This document shows positions 43,646 to 52,115 of a stretch of DNA of 60,265 nt, in pieces (position 1 is the stretch's first letter; every line of letters starts with the position of its first letter). Source of the DNA: SURF-32 sp964648365 (GTDB lineage: Bacteria; Planctomycetota; Phycisphaerae; UBA1845). Made by a program: the position numbers and the translations under genes. The notes below the pieces were generated by a model. It did no database searches, was not told the origin of the DNA, and saw only the letters and a program-made list of their open reading frames with translations. The stretch covers positions 1 to 60,265 of the forward strand of contig CAZYLK010000013.1 of assembly GCA_964648365.1 (NCBI GenBank). Direction: 5' to 3'.

Positions 43646-44251
43646 ATGGGTGTGACGAATCAGCGAGTTCCGTTCGTGATCGAAAGCAGCGGCCGCGGCG
43701 ACCGCGAGATGGACATCTTCTCGCGCCTGCTCAAAGACCGCATCATCTTCCTGACCGGCGGGATCGACGACGAACTGGCGAACCTGACCATCGCCCAGTT
43801 ACTGTTCCTCTCCAACGACGACCCGAAAGCGGACGTCCACCTGTACATCAACTCGCCCGGCGGCTCGGTTTCCGCCGGACTGGCGATTTACGACACCATG
43901 CAGTACCTCCGCTGCGACGTGGCCACCTACTGTTGCGGCATGGCCGCCAGCATGGGCGCGGTCATCATGTGCGGCGGGGCCAAGGGCAAGCGGTTCCTCC
44001 TGCCCAACTCCCGCGTCCTGCTGCATCAGCCGCTGCTCGGCGGCATCATGGAAGGCAGCGCCACAGACCTGGCCATCGAGTCGCAGGAGATCATCCGCCT
44101 GCGCAAGCTGCTGTACGAGATCATCTCCGGCCGGTCCGGCAAGCCGATGAACGTCGTCGAGAAGGACTGCGACCGCAACAAGTGGCTGTCCGCCGCCGAG
44201 GCGCTCGACTACGGCATCGGCGACAAGATCCTCGAACGCATGCCGGAGTGA
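43646..44251 (+). CDS. clpP: ClpP-family protease subunit 2 (catalytic Asp replaced by Asn)
   Basis: 201 residues from the ATG at 43646 (GGAAAG six bases upstream). The ClpP fold is clear: FSRLLKDRIIFLTGGIDD, INSPGGSVSAGLAIYDTMQ, the nucleophile Ser102 in GMAASMGA, and His127 in LLHQP. In the third triad position, where E. coli has TERD-RFLSA, this protein reads CDRN-KWLSA, so the catalytic Asp is replaced by Asn178. The same change is known in Listeria ClpP1, which is poorly active alone but works with a second ClpP. Together with the upstream ClpP1 it could form a mixed barrel (inference). Confidence 0.93.
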   Translation: MGVTNQRVPFVIESSGRGDREMDIFSRLLKDRIIFLTGGIDDELANLTIAQLLFLSNDDPKADVHLYINSPGGSVSAGLAIYDTMQYLRCDVATYCCGMAASMGAVIMCGGAKGKRFLLPNSRVLLHQPLLGGIMEGSATDLAIESQEIIRLRKLLYEIISGRSGKPMNVVEKDCDRNKWLSAAEALDYGIGDKILERMPE

Positions 44252-44263
44252 TCCGCCGAGCCG

Positions 44264-44683
44264 GTGGCGAATCCGCAACTTGCGCAGCCACTCGCCGATC
44301 CAGAGTCGGTACACGCCCGTTCGGGAGGCGTCGATCCGCCCAGGATCGTCGCGGCGCTGTCGTGGCTGCTCTTTGAGGACGCTTTCGCATGTGGATGGTT
44401 CTGGCTGCTTCGAGGACTGGCGTGTTGGGAGCTCCCCGAACTTTGGGACGTGGTCACCGATCGCTGGCTCGACGCCACGACGATGGCTACGACCGCTGCC
44501 GTAGCCCTCGTGAACGCCCGCCTCGCCTACCGTGCCGTCGCCCCCATCGGACACCCGGAACATCCCGCCTGCGGTGAATGCGGTTACAATCTCACCGGTA
44601 ACTTGTCCGGCGTGTGCCCGGAGTGCGGCACGCCGTGTGGACGGGGCCTCGATGCGGCAGCGGCGATCCTGCCGCGGACCTGA
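44264..44683 (+). CDS. Membrane protein with C-terminal zinc ribbon
   Basis: 139 residues, GTG start 13 bases after the clpP2 stop. Hydrophobic segments lie at about residues 28-52 and 72-92. The C-terminal motif CGECGYNLTGNLSGVCPECG is the rubredoxin-like zinc ribbon often seen in small planctomycete membrane proteins. Function unknown. The same orientation and short gap suggest co-transcription with clpP2. The stop lies 15 bp before the comEC start. Confidence 0.7.
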   Translation: MANPQLAQPLADPESVHARSGGVDPPRIVAALSWLLFEDAFACGWFWLLRGLACWELPELWDVVTDRWLDATTMATTAAVALVNARLAYRAVAPIGHPEHPACGECGYNLTGNLSGVCPECGTPCGRGLDAAAAILPRT

Positions 44684-44697
44684 CCGCGTATCTTTGG

Positions 44698-47616
44698 ATG
44701 TCCGATCGAACGAAACCCGGGCCGGGTTCATCTGTCGATGGGGGTGCGGCCGCGGCGAACGGGGAGGGCGTCGCCACGAGCGTCCTGCGCGCCGCGCCGC
44801 TGCTGCCGTGCGCGATCGGGTTGATGTTTGGTGTGTTCGTAGATTCGCGGACCGCGGCCTCGCCGGCGTGGGCGATCGCGATGGCTTCGGTGGCGGCAGG
44901 GCTGCTGGGGATCGGGTCGTGCCGGCGGCAGGCGGGGGCCGCGCTCGTGCTGATCGCCGCGGCCGGGGCGGGGTGGGCGCGGCATCATCAGGTCGTCCAC
45001 GCCCGGAGCGAGCTGGACATCGCGCGGTTCGTTGATGCGTCGAGTCCGCCACCGCCCGCCCGTTCGGAGGCAAATCTCACCGACCCGGCGTCAAGCCGCG
45101 CGCCATTCGCTTCGAGCGACCCGTCCGACGCGTCAACCGACGCGCCGTCCGTATCGGGCGACGTTACATCCCAGTCAAACGAGCCGACACGCGCGCCCGC
45201 TCGCGCCGCACCTACGCGCGCAGCACCCGCTTACGCCGCGCCCGGCGCCGGCGCGATCGCGCGCGTCCGCGGCCGGGTGGTCAGCGAGCCGCGCCTGCTG
45301 GAACCCGCCTCGTTCGAGTTCGCCCGCTGGAGCTACGGCGGCGAACGAACGGTCTTTGAGCTCGATTGCGCATCCATCGAAGCCGCGCACGGCTCGCAGC
45401 CGGTCGACGGGCGCATCCACGTCAGCGTCCACGAGGCCGTGCTCGATCTCCGTCGCGGCGACGACATCGACGTGTTCGGGCGGTTGACGCCGCTGCGGCC
45501 GCCGGACAATCCGGGCGGGCGGAACTGGGCGTTGCAGGCCCGCCGCGATGGAATCCGAGCATCGCTTCTCTGTGACTTCGCGCTCAACGTGACGCCGGCC
45601 GAGCGCGAGCCGCCCCGCCGCGACCTTGCGGACGCCTCGACAACCCGCGACGCCGTCGTGATCCGTCTCGACGTCGCCGCCGCTCTGGACCGGTGGCGGC
45701 AGACGCTGCGCGACGCGCTGTTCGAGGACGCCTCGACGGTCGATCCCGACGAGGCGGGGTTGTTGCAGGCGATCGTGCTGGGTCAGCGGGCGGGCGTCAG
45801 CCGCGAACTGACCGATGCCTTCGTGAAGTCCGGCTGCATGCACTTCATGGCAGTCAGCGGGGCGCATCTGGCGGCGCTGATTCTGCTGGTCGTCGCCGTG
45901 GGCCGGCTGGCGACGTGGTCGCACCGGTTCCTGGCCGCGGCCATCATCGGCTTTGTCGTGCTCTACGCACTGGGGACCGACCTGCGCTACTCCATCCTGC
46001 GCGCGGCCGTGATGACGATTGCCGTGTGCGTGTGCGTGCTCGTCCGCCGGCGGGGTACGCTGCTCAATACGCTCGCCGGTGTGGCGGCCCTGTTCGTCCT
46101 GATCTTCCCGCCGGTGATCTTTGACGTCAGCTTTCAACTCTCGTTCGCGGCCGTCTGCGGCATCGGCTACCTGGCGCCGGCGCTGGGCGGGGTGGAGCGC
46201 GAAGTGTGGATTCGGCTGCGCTACCCGGCACTGCTGCGGCGGCGCGATCCGGACGGTCGCGTGCTCGACCGACTGCACCGCTTCACGCCGGTCAACCGCG
46301 CGCGACGCCACGTCCTGCGCTGGGTCGTCCAGCCGCTGCAGGTGTCGATGGCGGCGTGGCTGGTGACGGCGCCGATCATCGCGTGGCATTTTCATCGGGT
46401 ACAACCGTGGGGGGCGCTGACCTCGGTGCCCGCCATTTTGATCGTCGGGGCGCTGGTGACGGGCGGATTTCTGGCGGTGGTGATTGCGCTGGTCTCGCCG
46501 ACACTGGCGCTGCCGGTGAAGGGCGTCGTATCGCTGCTGGACGGCGTGCTGATCGCCTTCGTCAACGCGGCGGGCGCACTGCCCTGGTCGTCGGTGGCCG
46601 TCGGACGGCCGGGCGTGAGCTTTATGATGCTCTACTACGTCGCGCTCGGCGCGCTGGTCTGGGCGTTTCGCACGGGTAGCGCGCGCACGTGGGATCGCAG
46701 CGGCGCGTTGATCGAGCCGCACCGACGGCCGCGACGGCGGGACGTGCTCGCCGCGGCACTGCTGGCTGCGATTGTGGTTGCGTGGGGTACCGCGGGTTCC
46801 ACCGTCGCCGGCCGCGCGCACAACTCGCTGCGCGTGACCGTGCTGTCGGTGGGGCGTGGCCTGGCAACGGTGCTGGAACTGCCGGACGGGCGAACCGTGC
46901 TCTACGACGCCGGCAGCGATCGGCCGTTCGACGCCGGCGCGCGGATTGTCGCGCCATTCCTGCGGTCGCGCGGCATCGACCGCGTCGATCTTGTCTACCT
47001 CAGCCATGCCAATCTCGATCATTACAATGCGCTGCCGGGTCTGCTCGATGAGCTGCGTCGCTACGGACCGGGCGATGCGCTGGGGCCGGTGGTGACGACG
47101 TCGCACTTCGCCTCCCATTCACCCGCCGGCTCGCCGGGCGCGCACCTGTTGGAATGGCTCGCGGCGCACCGTATTCCCGTTGAGACGCTCCCCGCGCATG
47201 AGACGACGTGGCGCCTCGGAGACGTCGAGTTCGAACGCCTGTGGCCCCCCGACGACTTGGCCAACGCGAGCGTCAACGACACGTCGCTGGTGCTGCGGGT
47301 GACGTACGCGGGTCGATCGGTCCTGTTGACCGGCGACATAGAAGACGAGGCGCAGCTCGCGCTGATCGAGCGCGGCGGCATCCAGGCGGATGTGCTGCTG
47401 CTGCCGCATCACGGGAGCGTACGCAACAGTTCACCCGCGTTCATCGACGCCGTGGATCCGGAAGTTTGCATCAGCTCCCACGGCCGCGGCGGGAATCTGG
47501 AGCGTACCGCCCTGCCGATGATCCTGCGCGGGCGGCAGTGGCTGAACACGGCGGACGTGGGCGCGGTGGAGGTAGTGCTCTCAGACCGAGGCGTAACGAT
47601 CGGGCCGGCGCGTTGA
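44698..47616 (+). CDS. comEC: ComEC/Rec2-family DNA uptake channel
   Basis: 972 residues. N-terminal helices (about 25-105) precede a disordered insert and a DUF4131/OB-like domain (about 180-310). The competence helices follow (about 360-680, including the conserved FVKSGCMHFMAVSGAHLAALI). The C-terminus is a metallo-beta-lactamase-like domain with YLSHANLDHYNALPGLLDEL, LTGDIEDEAQ and LLPHHGSVRNS. ComEC passes single-stranded DNA across the inner membrane in natural transformation. All three regions are complete. The start has no clear ribosome site and could be further upstream or downstream. Confidence 0.93.
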   Translation: MSDRTKPGPGSSVDGGAAAANGEGVATSVLRAAPLLPCAIGLMFGVFVDSRTAASPAWAIAMASVAAGLLGIGSCRRQAGAALVLIAAAGAGWARHHQVVHARSELDIARFVDASSPPPPARSEANLTDPASSRAPFASSDPSDASTDAPSVSGDVTSQSNEPTRAPARAAPTRAAPAYAAPGAGAIARVRGRVVSEPRLLEPASFEFARWSYGGERTVFELDCASIEAAHGSQPVDGRIHVSVHEAVLDLRRGDDIDVFGRLTPLRPPDNPGGRNWALQARRDGIRASLLCDFALNVTPAEREPPRRDLADASTTRDAVVIRLDVAAALDRWRQTLRDALFEDASTVDPDEAGLLQAIVLGQRAGVSRELTDAFVKSGCMHFMAVSGAHLAALILLVVAVGRLATWSHRFLAAAIIGFVVLYALGTDLRYSILRAAVMTIAVCVCVLVRRRGTLLNTLAGVAALFVLIFPPVIFDVSFQLSFAAVCGIGYLAPALGGVEREVWIRLRYPALLRRRDPDGRVLDRLHRFTPVNRARRHVLRWVVQPLQVSMAAWLVTAPIIAWHFHRVQPWGALTSVPAILIVGALVTGGFLAVVIALVSPTLALPVKGVVSLLDGVLIAFVNAAGALPWSSVAVGRPGVSFMMLYYVALGALVWAFRTGSARTWDRSGALIEPHRRPRRRDVLAAALLAAIVVAWGTAGSTVAGRAHNSLRVTVLSVGRGLATVLELPDGRTVLYDAGSDRPFDAGARIVAPFLRSRGIDRVDLVYLSHANLDHYNALPGLLDELRRYGPGDALGPVVTTSHFASHSPAGSPGAHLLEWLAAHRIPVETLPAHETTWRLGDVEFERLWPPDDLANASVNDTSLVLRVTYAGRSVLLTGDIEDEAQLALIERGGIQADVLLLPHHGSVRNSSPAFIDAVDPEVCISSHGRGGNLERTALPMILRGRQWLNTADVGAVEVVLSDRGVTIGPAR

Positions 47617-47711
47617 CGGCTGCCGTACATCCGCACACCGCGATTCGCACGGATCCGTTGAGCATCGCCTGCCGGCATGTGGACGCGCCGCCGAGACTGC
47701 TCGGGCGCAAA

Positions 47712-48275
47712 TCAGGAACGCGGACGTTGATCCAGCCAGTCCAGGAACGCTCTGAATGAAGGACACTTCTCGACGACAACGTCGAACCTCAGGTGCCTTG
47801 CGACCGCGGGATTGGAGACGGTGGGGACGTAGAGCGGCCTGCTTCCCCGCGTGCGCGATTCGCGGATAATCCACTCCTTTGGATCAGGGATGCGCTCCGG
47901 GCTTCGCCGGGCTTTGATCTTCAAGGAGGGGATCGCCCGGCTGATCGCCCGCTCGTCGGCGATCATCCACGCTTCTATTGCCTCGACCGGTACCGCGATG
48001 AGGAAGGAACCGGCAAATGCCGCCCGGCGTATCACGGCCGCGAGCACTTTTTCACGAATCTCCTGCGGAGGGTGGCGATCCGCGTCATGGCAGACGATGA
48101 CCTGCGTTACGCCACGGGACACCCAGGTGCGAACGTCGCGGCCGCCCTTACGGCAGAGCTGGGCACAGCCACCGTAGCCTTTCGTCTTGATCGGCAACGT
48201 GTCGTTGCGGCGCCGGCGGACGAGGTGCATCAACACTTCCGCGTCCGAGATGTCTTCGGCGAGGATCGCGAGCAT
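47712..48275 (-). CDS. DUF4276/TOPRIM-like protein, partner of the AAA ATPase
   Basis: 187 residues. The N-terminal part fits a TOPRIM-type fold: Glu7 after a strand (MLAILAED), the DxD motif at Asp64-Ala-Asp66 (IVCHDADRHPP), and a VEAIEAWMIAD segment (Glu98, Glu101) that is the hallmark of the DUF4276 group. TOPRIM domains of OLD-type proteins are metal-dependent nucleases. The gene follows the AAA ATPase gene by 11 bp in the same orientation, so the pair is probably one operon. AAA ATPase plus TOPRIM pairs include the anti-phage systems OLD, Gabija and PARIS; membership in such a class is inferred from domain pairing only. Confidence 0.75.
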   Translation of the reverse strand: MLAILAEDISDAEVLMHLVRRRRNDTLPIKTKGYGGCAQLCRKGGRDVRTWVSRGVTQVIVCHDADRHPPQEIREKVLAAVIRRAAFAGSFLIAVPVEAIEAWMIADERAISRAIPSLKIKARRSPERIPDPKEWIIRESRTRGSRPLYVPTVSNPAVARHLRFDVVVEKCPSFRAFLDWLDQRPRS

Positions 48276-48286
48276 GACGATCGCCG

Positions 48287-49459
48287 TCAGAGCGTCTCCA
48301 GAAACTCTGCAAGAGTCCCTTCGTCGGCCAGGTAGGACTGCGACGCCGCGACGTCTTCCGGCGTCAACTCGGCGACTTCCGTCGTAACGCCGTCCACCGT
48401 GACCAGCCGAACGCCCTCCGGACCGATCAGGTCGATGACGCGGGCCGAGTGGGTCGTGCAGATGAGCTGCGTCCGGTGGGCGTAGGTCCGGAAGATGTCG
48501 AGCAGTTTGCCAAGGAGGCCGGCGTGAATGCTGTCCTCAGGCTGTTCGACGAGCATGCACGACGCCTCATCGAAGACCAGATAGGTCAGCAACTGGATGA
48601 TCCGCCACGTCCCGGCCGACAAGCCTCCGACCTTGAACGATCGTCCGCCCCCGGCGATGCCGCCACACGGGGTGAACGTGACCAGATAGTCGCTTCTACG
48701 GCCGCCGTTGGAGTCCGCGTCCGGCACGTCGATCTCTTCGATCGTAATCCTCGAGACCAAGCCCAGCCCGTCGTCACCGAGGAGCGATCTCAACTCGTCC
48801 AGCTTACGACGTTCGGCAAGGTGCATGTGGACGAGGCGGAGCATGACGGAGTCGGGAAATGGGGATTGATCCAGCGATTGTTTCCATTGCTCGTAGCGAG
48901 ATGCATCCACGAGAGAGACGGGCGCTCTCTCCGCGTGTTCCTGAAACTGCTGCTGGACCTGGAAGTAGCGGACGCCGCGCAGCCAGCGATCGGCGGCGGA
49001 GAGTGGAGCAAACAGCGCGTGCTCCCTGGGTAGCACCTGCATGAGATTCCACAATCCCGGTATCCCAAGTGGAACGCGGAGGGCGGACTCGAACGGTGCA
49101 TAGCTCGATGTAAGTTCCCGGCCCTTCCTCGTAAACAGCGCCCGGCCGTCTCGTTCGAGCGATTCGCTGACGGCGGAATCCTCATTGGGGAACGCCGCGC
49201 GAGAGACTCGATAGAGATAGCAGGCTCCGTCTGCGGCGAACCTGACGACGAACTCCGTCGGGCGCGAGCCATCGTTGGCCGCCAATCTGAAAAGCGGATC
49301 TGGATTGCCGAAGCACAATTCGGCCGCGACATGGATCGCATGAAGCAGGTTGGTCTTGCCGGCGCCGTTCTTGCCGATCAGCGCAATCACCGGCTCGCCC
49401 AGGCGAAGCTCTACGGTTTCGACCGAGCGGAAGTTCCTGATTTCAATCGAATCCAGCAT
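48287..49459 (-). CDS. AAA/SMC-like ATPase of the RecF/OLD type
   Basis: 390 residues, GAGG seven bases before the ATG. It begins MLDSIEIRNFRSVETVEL, the typical start of RecF/OLD-like ATPases, followed by Walker A GKNGAGKT (29-36). An ABC-signature-like LSAGTWRIIQLL, a Walker B-like MLVEQPEDSIHAGL and the H-loop CTTHSARVIDLI occur near the C-terminus. The middle (about 100-230) is the variable insertion. It is an AAA21/AAA15-type ATPase, coupled to a DUF4276-like TOPRIM gene. Likely a nucleic-acid-sensing ATPase, possibly of an anti-phage system. Confidence 0.9.
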   Translation of the reverse strand: MLDSIEIRNFRSVETVELRLGEPVIALIGKNGAGKTNLLHAIHVAAELCFGNPDPLFRLAANDGSRPTEFVVRFAADGACYLYRVSRAAFPNEDSAVSESLERDGRALFTRKGRELTSSYAPFESALRVPLGIPGLWNLMQVLPREHALFAPLSAADRWLRGVRYFQVQQQFQEHAERAPVSLVDASRYEQWKQSLDQSPFPDSVMLRLVHMHLAERRKLDELRSLLGDDGLGLVSRITIEEIDVPDADSNGGRRSDYLVTFTPCGGIAGGGRSFKVGGLSAGTWRIIQLLTYLVFDEASCMLVEQPEDSIHAGLLGKLLDIFRTYAHRTQLICTTHSARVIDLIGPEGVRLVTVDGVTTEVAELTPEDVAASQSYLADEGTLAEFLETL

Positions 49460-49589
49460 TCGGGCGCCTCAGATCGGTCCTGTGCACCACGGCTCACAGA
49501 ACCCATCCGGCGATATTGTAGCAGAGCAGAGCCGGCGGAACGACCACGATGCCCTCGGGCGACCGAAGGCTAAATTGACGCGACCGTCC

Positions 49590-50999
49590 TCACTCGATCC
49601 GAAACACCCCCCCCGTCGTCCCTGTCGGGCCGACGTTGTCGGACGTGCAGACGTAGATCTCGCCGTCAGCGTCCTCCCCGAATCCGAGGATGAACCGGCC
49701 GATGCGACCGTCGGGATGGTCCTCGACGGCGAGTCGCCGTACGGTCCATTCATCGGCGACGGCGGTCTGGCGGGACGCAGCAAGGAGGAAGCCGTCCGGT
49801 GTTGTAAACACGCTGCTCCAGTCGGCGAAGATGTAATCGCCCACCAGTTCCGGCCGGGCGGCGCCGCGATACACGTATCCTCCGACGACCGCCAGTCCGG
49901 CGGGCACGTCGTCGGCCTCCTGCTCGTCGGTCAGCACGCTGGGATGCGGATACACGATGATCGGGTCGATCAGCGCTTCACCGCTTGCGCCGGTCGCGGG
50001 ACATTCATCGGGTGGCATGGTCGGGTTCTGAGGGTCGAAGCAGTCGTCACCCTCGCGGATGTTCCATCCGTAGTTGCCCCCCCCGGTGACGATGTTGACC
50101 TCCTCAAGCCGATCCTGCCCCACGTCCGCCACGAGCAGGTTCCCGTCATCGTCGAACGAGAACCGCCACGGGTTACGCAGGCCCCAGGCCCAGAGTTCCG
50201 CCCGCGCGCTCTCGGCACCGACTAGCGGGTTGTCGGCGGGAATCTCGTAAGGCTCGTCGCCGTCGATGTCGATCCGCAGGATCTTACCCAGAAGTTGCGA
50301 CCGGTCCTGACCGTTGCCGAGTTCCGGGGTGTGGCCTTCATCCGTATCGTTCGCCCCGCCGCCGTCGCCGGTGCCCATGTACAGGTAGCCGTCCGGTCCG
50401 AAGGCGATCTGCCCGCCGTTGTGGTTGAACTGGGGCTTGTCGATTTCGAGGATGACTCGTTCGCTGTCCGGGTCGGCCTGGTTCGGGTCGTCGTCGGAGA
50501 CGGCAAACTCCGACAACGTCAGAACCGAGTTCACGCCCTCCTCGCCATCGTCGGCCGGGGCGTTGTAGACGACGAAGAGCCGGCCGTTGGCGGCATAATC
50601 CGGATGAAACGCCAGGCTCAGCAAGCCGCGTTCGTCGAACACGACGCCGTTGCCGAAGTCGATGCCGATCTCGACCATGCGGTCGCGCACGTCGAGGAAC
50701 GGCTCATCGAGCAGCGAGCCGTCGGCGTCGATGACGCGGACTGTCCCGACTTGATCCACGACGAAGAGCCGGCCGGTGTCATCCCCGGGGTGCGTCAGGA
50801 ACACGGGCGCTACAAACCCGTCGGCGACGCGGACGAGCCGGGGCAGGCCCGGGTCGGTGTTGTCGTTCTGGTTCTGATTGTCGCCCGGGCCGGGCTCCGG
50901 GCAGCCGCCCGACAGAACCAGAATGAGGCAGGCGCATCCGGCGGCCAGCGCCGCGACACCGCTCGGACGTCTACGTGAAATTGTCCAGGGTCGGCTCAT
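49590..50999 (-). CDS. Glucose/sorbosone dehydrogenase-family (PQQ-type) lipoprotein
   Basis: 469 residues from the ATG at 50999 (GGAG nine bases upstream). A lipobox, LSGGC (about residue 33), anchors it. The six-bladed propeller shows family motifs: FVAPVFLTHPGDDTGRLFVVDQVGTVRV, GLLSLAFHPDYAANGRLFVVY, the active-site block FNHNGGQIAFGPDGYLYMGTGDGGG, LLGKILRID and AWGLRNPWRFSFD. These enzymes oxidise sugars or related alcohols using PQQ; the substrate is unknown. An asparagine/glutamine-rich linker (DNQNQNDNTD) follows the lipidated cysteine. Single gene. Confidence 0.9.
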   Translation of the reverse strand: MSRPWTISRRRPSGVAALAAGCACLILVLSGGCPEPGPGDNQNQNDNTDPGLPRLVRVADGFVAPVFLTHPGDDTGRLFVVDQVGTVRVIDADGSLLDEPFLDVRDRMVEIGIDFGNGVVFDERGLLSLAFHPDYAANGRLFVVYNAPADDGEEGVNSVLTLSEFAVSDDDPNQADPDSERVILEIDKPQFNHNGGQIAFGPDGYLYMGTGDGGGANDTDEGHTPELGNGQDRSQLLGKILRIDIDGDEPYEIPADNPLVGAESARAELWAWGLRNPWRFSFDDDGNLLVADVGQDRLEEVNIVTGGGNYGWNIREGDDCFDPQNPTMPPDECPATGASGEALIDPIIVYPHPSVLTDEQEADDVPAGLAVVGGYVYRGAARPELVGDYIFADWSSVFTTPDGFLLAASRQTAVADEWTVRRLAVEDHPDGRIGRFILGFGEDADGEIYVCTSDNVGPTGTTGGVFRIE

Positions 51000-51107
51000 G
51001 GGGACTGTCTCCGAGTGTCGTTTCCGGCGACGGCGGCGCGTCTGCCGCGTGGGATCGATCAGAGTCATCATCGGCCTGACAGCCTCGGATCGACCACCGG
51101 CGGCACG

Positions 51108-51133
51108 GTGCCACACGGACTCATGTCCGCGTG
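51108..51133. repeat. TGTGGCAC-type palindromic repeat
   Basis: On the minus strand TGTGGCAC (51108-51115) adjoins a hairpin with 9-base arms (51112-51120 and 51125-51133, one or two imperfect pairs) and a TCAT loop. It lies between folP and the dehydrogenase gene and belongs to the family at 2529 and 43448 by its box, although the dyad sequence differs. Confidence 0.5.
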
Positions 51134-51149
51134 CGCCTGCGTAATTGCG

Positions 51150-52013
51150 TCAGACGGGCAGTTCCCGCCGCAACTTGCGGATCGCCGCGGCCATCCGGAC
51201 GGCCTGGACCGTCTCCCGCACGTCGTGGACGCGGAGGACGGCGGCGCCCTCCAGCGTCGCCTGCACCGCGCACGCCAGTGACCCCGCGATGCGCTGCGCC
51301 GGGTCGCTGACTTCGAGGATCGAACCGATGAACCGCTTCCGGGACGCGCCGATGAGGATCGGCTGTCCGCACTGACGCAGCCGCCACAACTCCGCCAGCA
51401 GGCGCACGTTGTCCTCCACGGTCTTGCCGAAGCCGATTCCGGGATCGACGACGATTCGCGACGGCTCGACGCCGCCGGCCGCCGCGAAGGCGGCGCGCTC
51501 CATCAGGAACGAGGCCACCGCCCCGGCGACGTCGTCGTAAACCGGTCCGCCGCCGGCCTGCATGTCGGCGGGCGTGCCGCGCATATGCATCAGAACCAGC
51601 CCGGCGCCGCGATCGGCCACCAGGTCAACCATGCCCGCGTCATCTCGGAGTGCGGAAATGTCATTGACGATGTCCGCTCCGGCATCGAGCGCGGCCGCGG
51701 CCACCCTCGCCAGTCGCGCGTCGATCGAAACAAAGGCGTCCGGCCGCCGCGACCGAAGCTCGCGGATAACCGGCGCGGTTCGGTCGATCTGGGTTGCGGC
51801 GTCGACGGGGTCCGCTCCGGGGCGGGTCGACTCGCCGCCCACGTCGATCACGGCCGCGCCGTCGTCGAGCATCCGTTCCGCGGCGGCCACGGCCTCCCGG
51901 ACCGTGGAGTAGGCCCCGCCGTCGCTGAAGGAGTCCGGCGTGACGTTGAGAATCCCCATCACCGCCGGGACCGGCCAGCACGGGATCGCCCCCCTCGCGT
52001 TGACCCATTTCAT
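51150..52013 (-). CDS. folP: Dihydropteroate synthase
   Basis: 287 residues from the ATG at 52013. Both signatures are present: MGILNVTPDSFSDGG (residues 19-33) and the DVGGESTRPGA motif (57-67). The TIM-barrel landmarks SIDAR, NDIS, MHMRG, DPGIGFGKT and GASRKRFIG follow. It joins p-aminobenzoate to the pterin diphosphate in folate synthesis in the cytoplasm. It is divergently arranged with cdaA, with 102 bp between the start codons. No strong ribosome site is seen. The length is normal for the family. Confidence 0.95.
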   Translation of the reverse strand: MKWVNARGAIPCWPVPAVMGILNVTPDSFSDGGAYSTVREAVAAAERMLDDGAAVIDVGGESTRPGADPVDAATQIDRTAPVIRELRSRRPDAFVSIDARLARVAAAALDAGADIVNDISALRDDAGMVDLVADRGAGLVLMHMRGTPADMQAGGGPVYDDVAGAVASFLMERAAFAAAGGVEPSRIVVDPGIGFGKTVEDNVRLLAELWRLRQCGQPILIGASRKRFIGSILEVSDPAQRIAGSLACAVQATLEGAAVLRVHDVRETVQAVRMAAAIRKLRRELPV

Positions 52014-52031
52014 GGGAGAACCAGTCCTTCC

Positions 52032-52060
52032 TTGCCGCCCGACGACCGCTATTCTATACT
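52032..52060 (+). promoter_or_regulatory. Candidate promoter of the cdaA operon
   Basis: TTGCCG (52032-52037) and TATACT (52055-52060) are separated by 17 bp. Transcription would start near 52067, about 50 bases before the proposed TTG start at 52116. The region is shared with the divergent folP gene. Confidence 0.6.
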
Positions 52061-52115
52061 TCGTACGCCGTCGTTCGTGGAGCCGCGGAACCCAACCGTC
52101 GCGGGGCGCCCGCCG

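Noticed and set aside
45175..47118. Long open frame on the minus strand opposite comEC
   Set aside because: It is rich in Arg, Gln, His, Asp and Ala and has no domains; the plus strand carries a complete ComEC. It is a by-product of GC-rich codon use.
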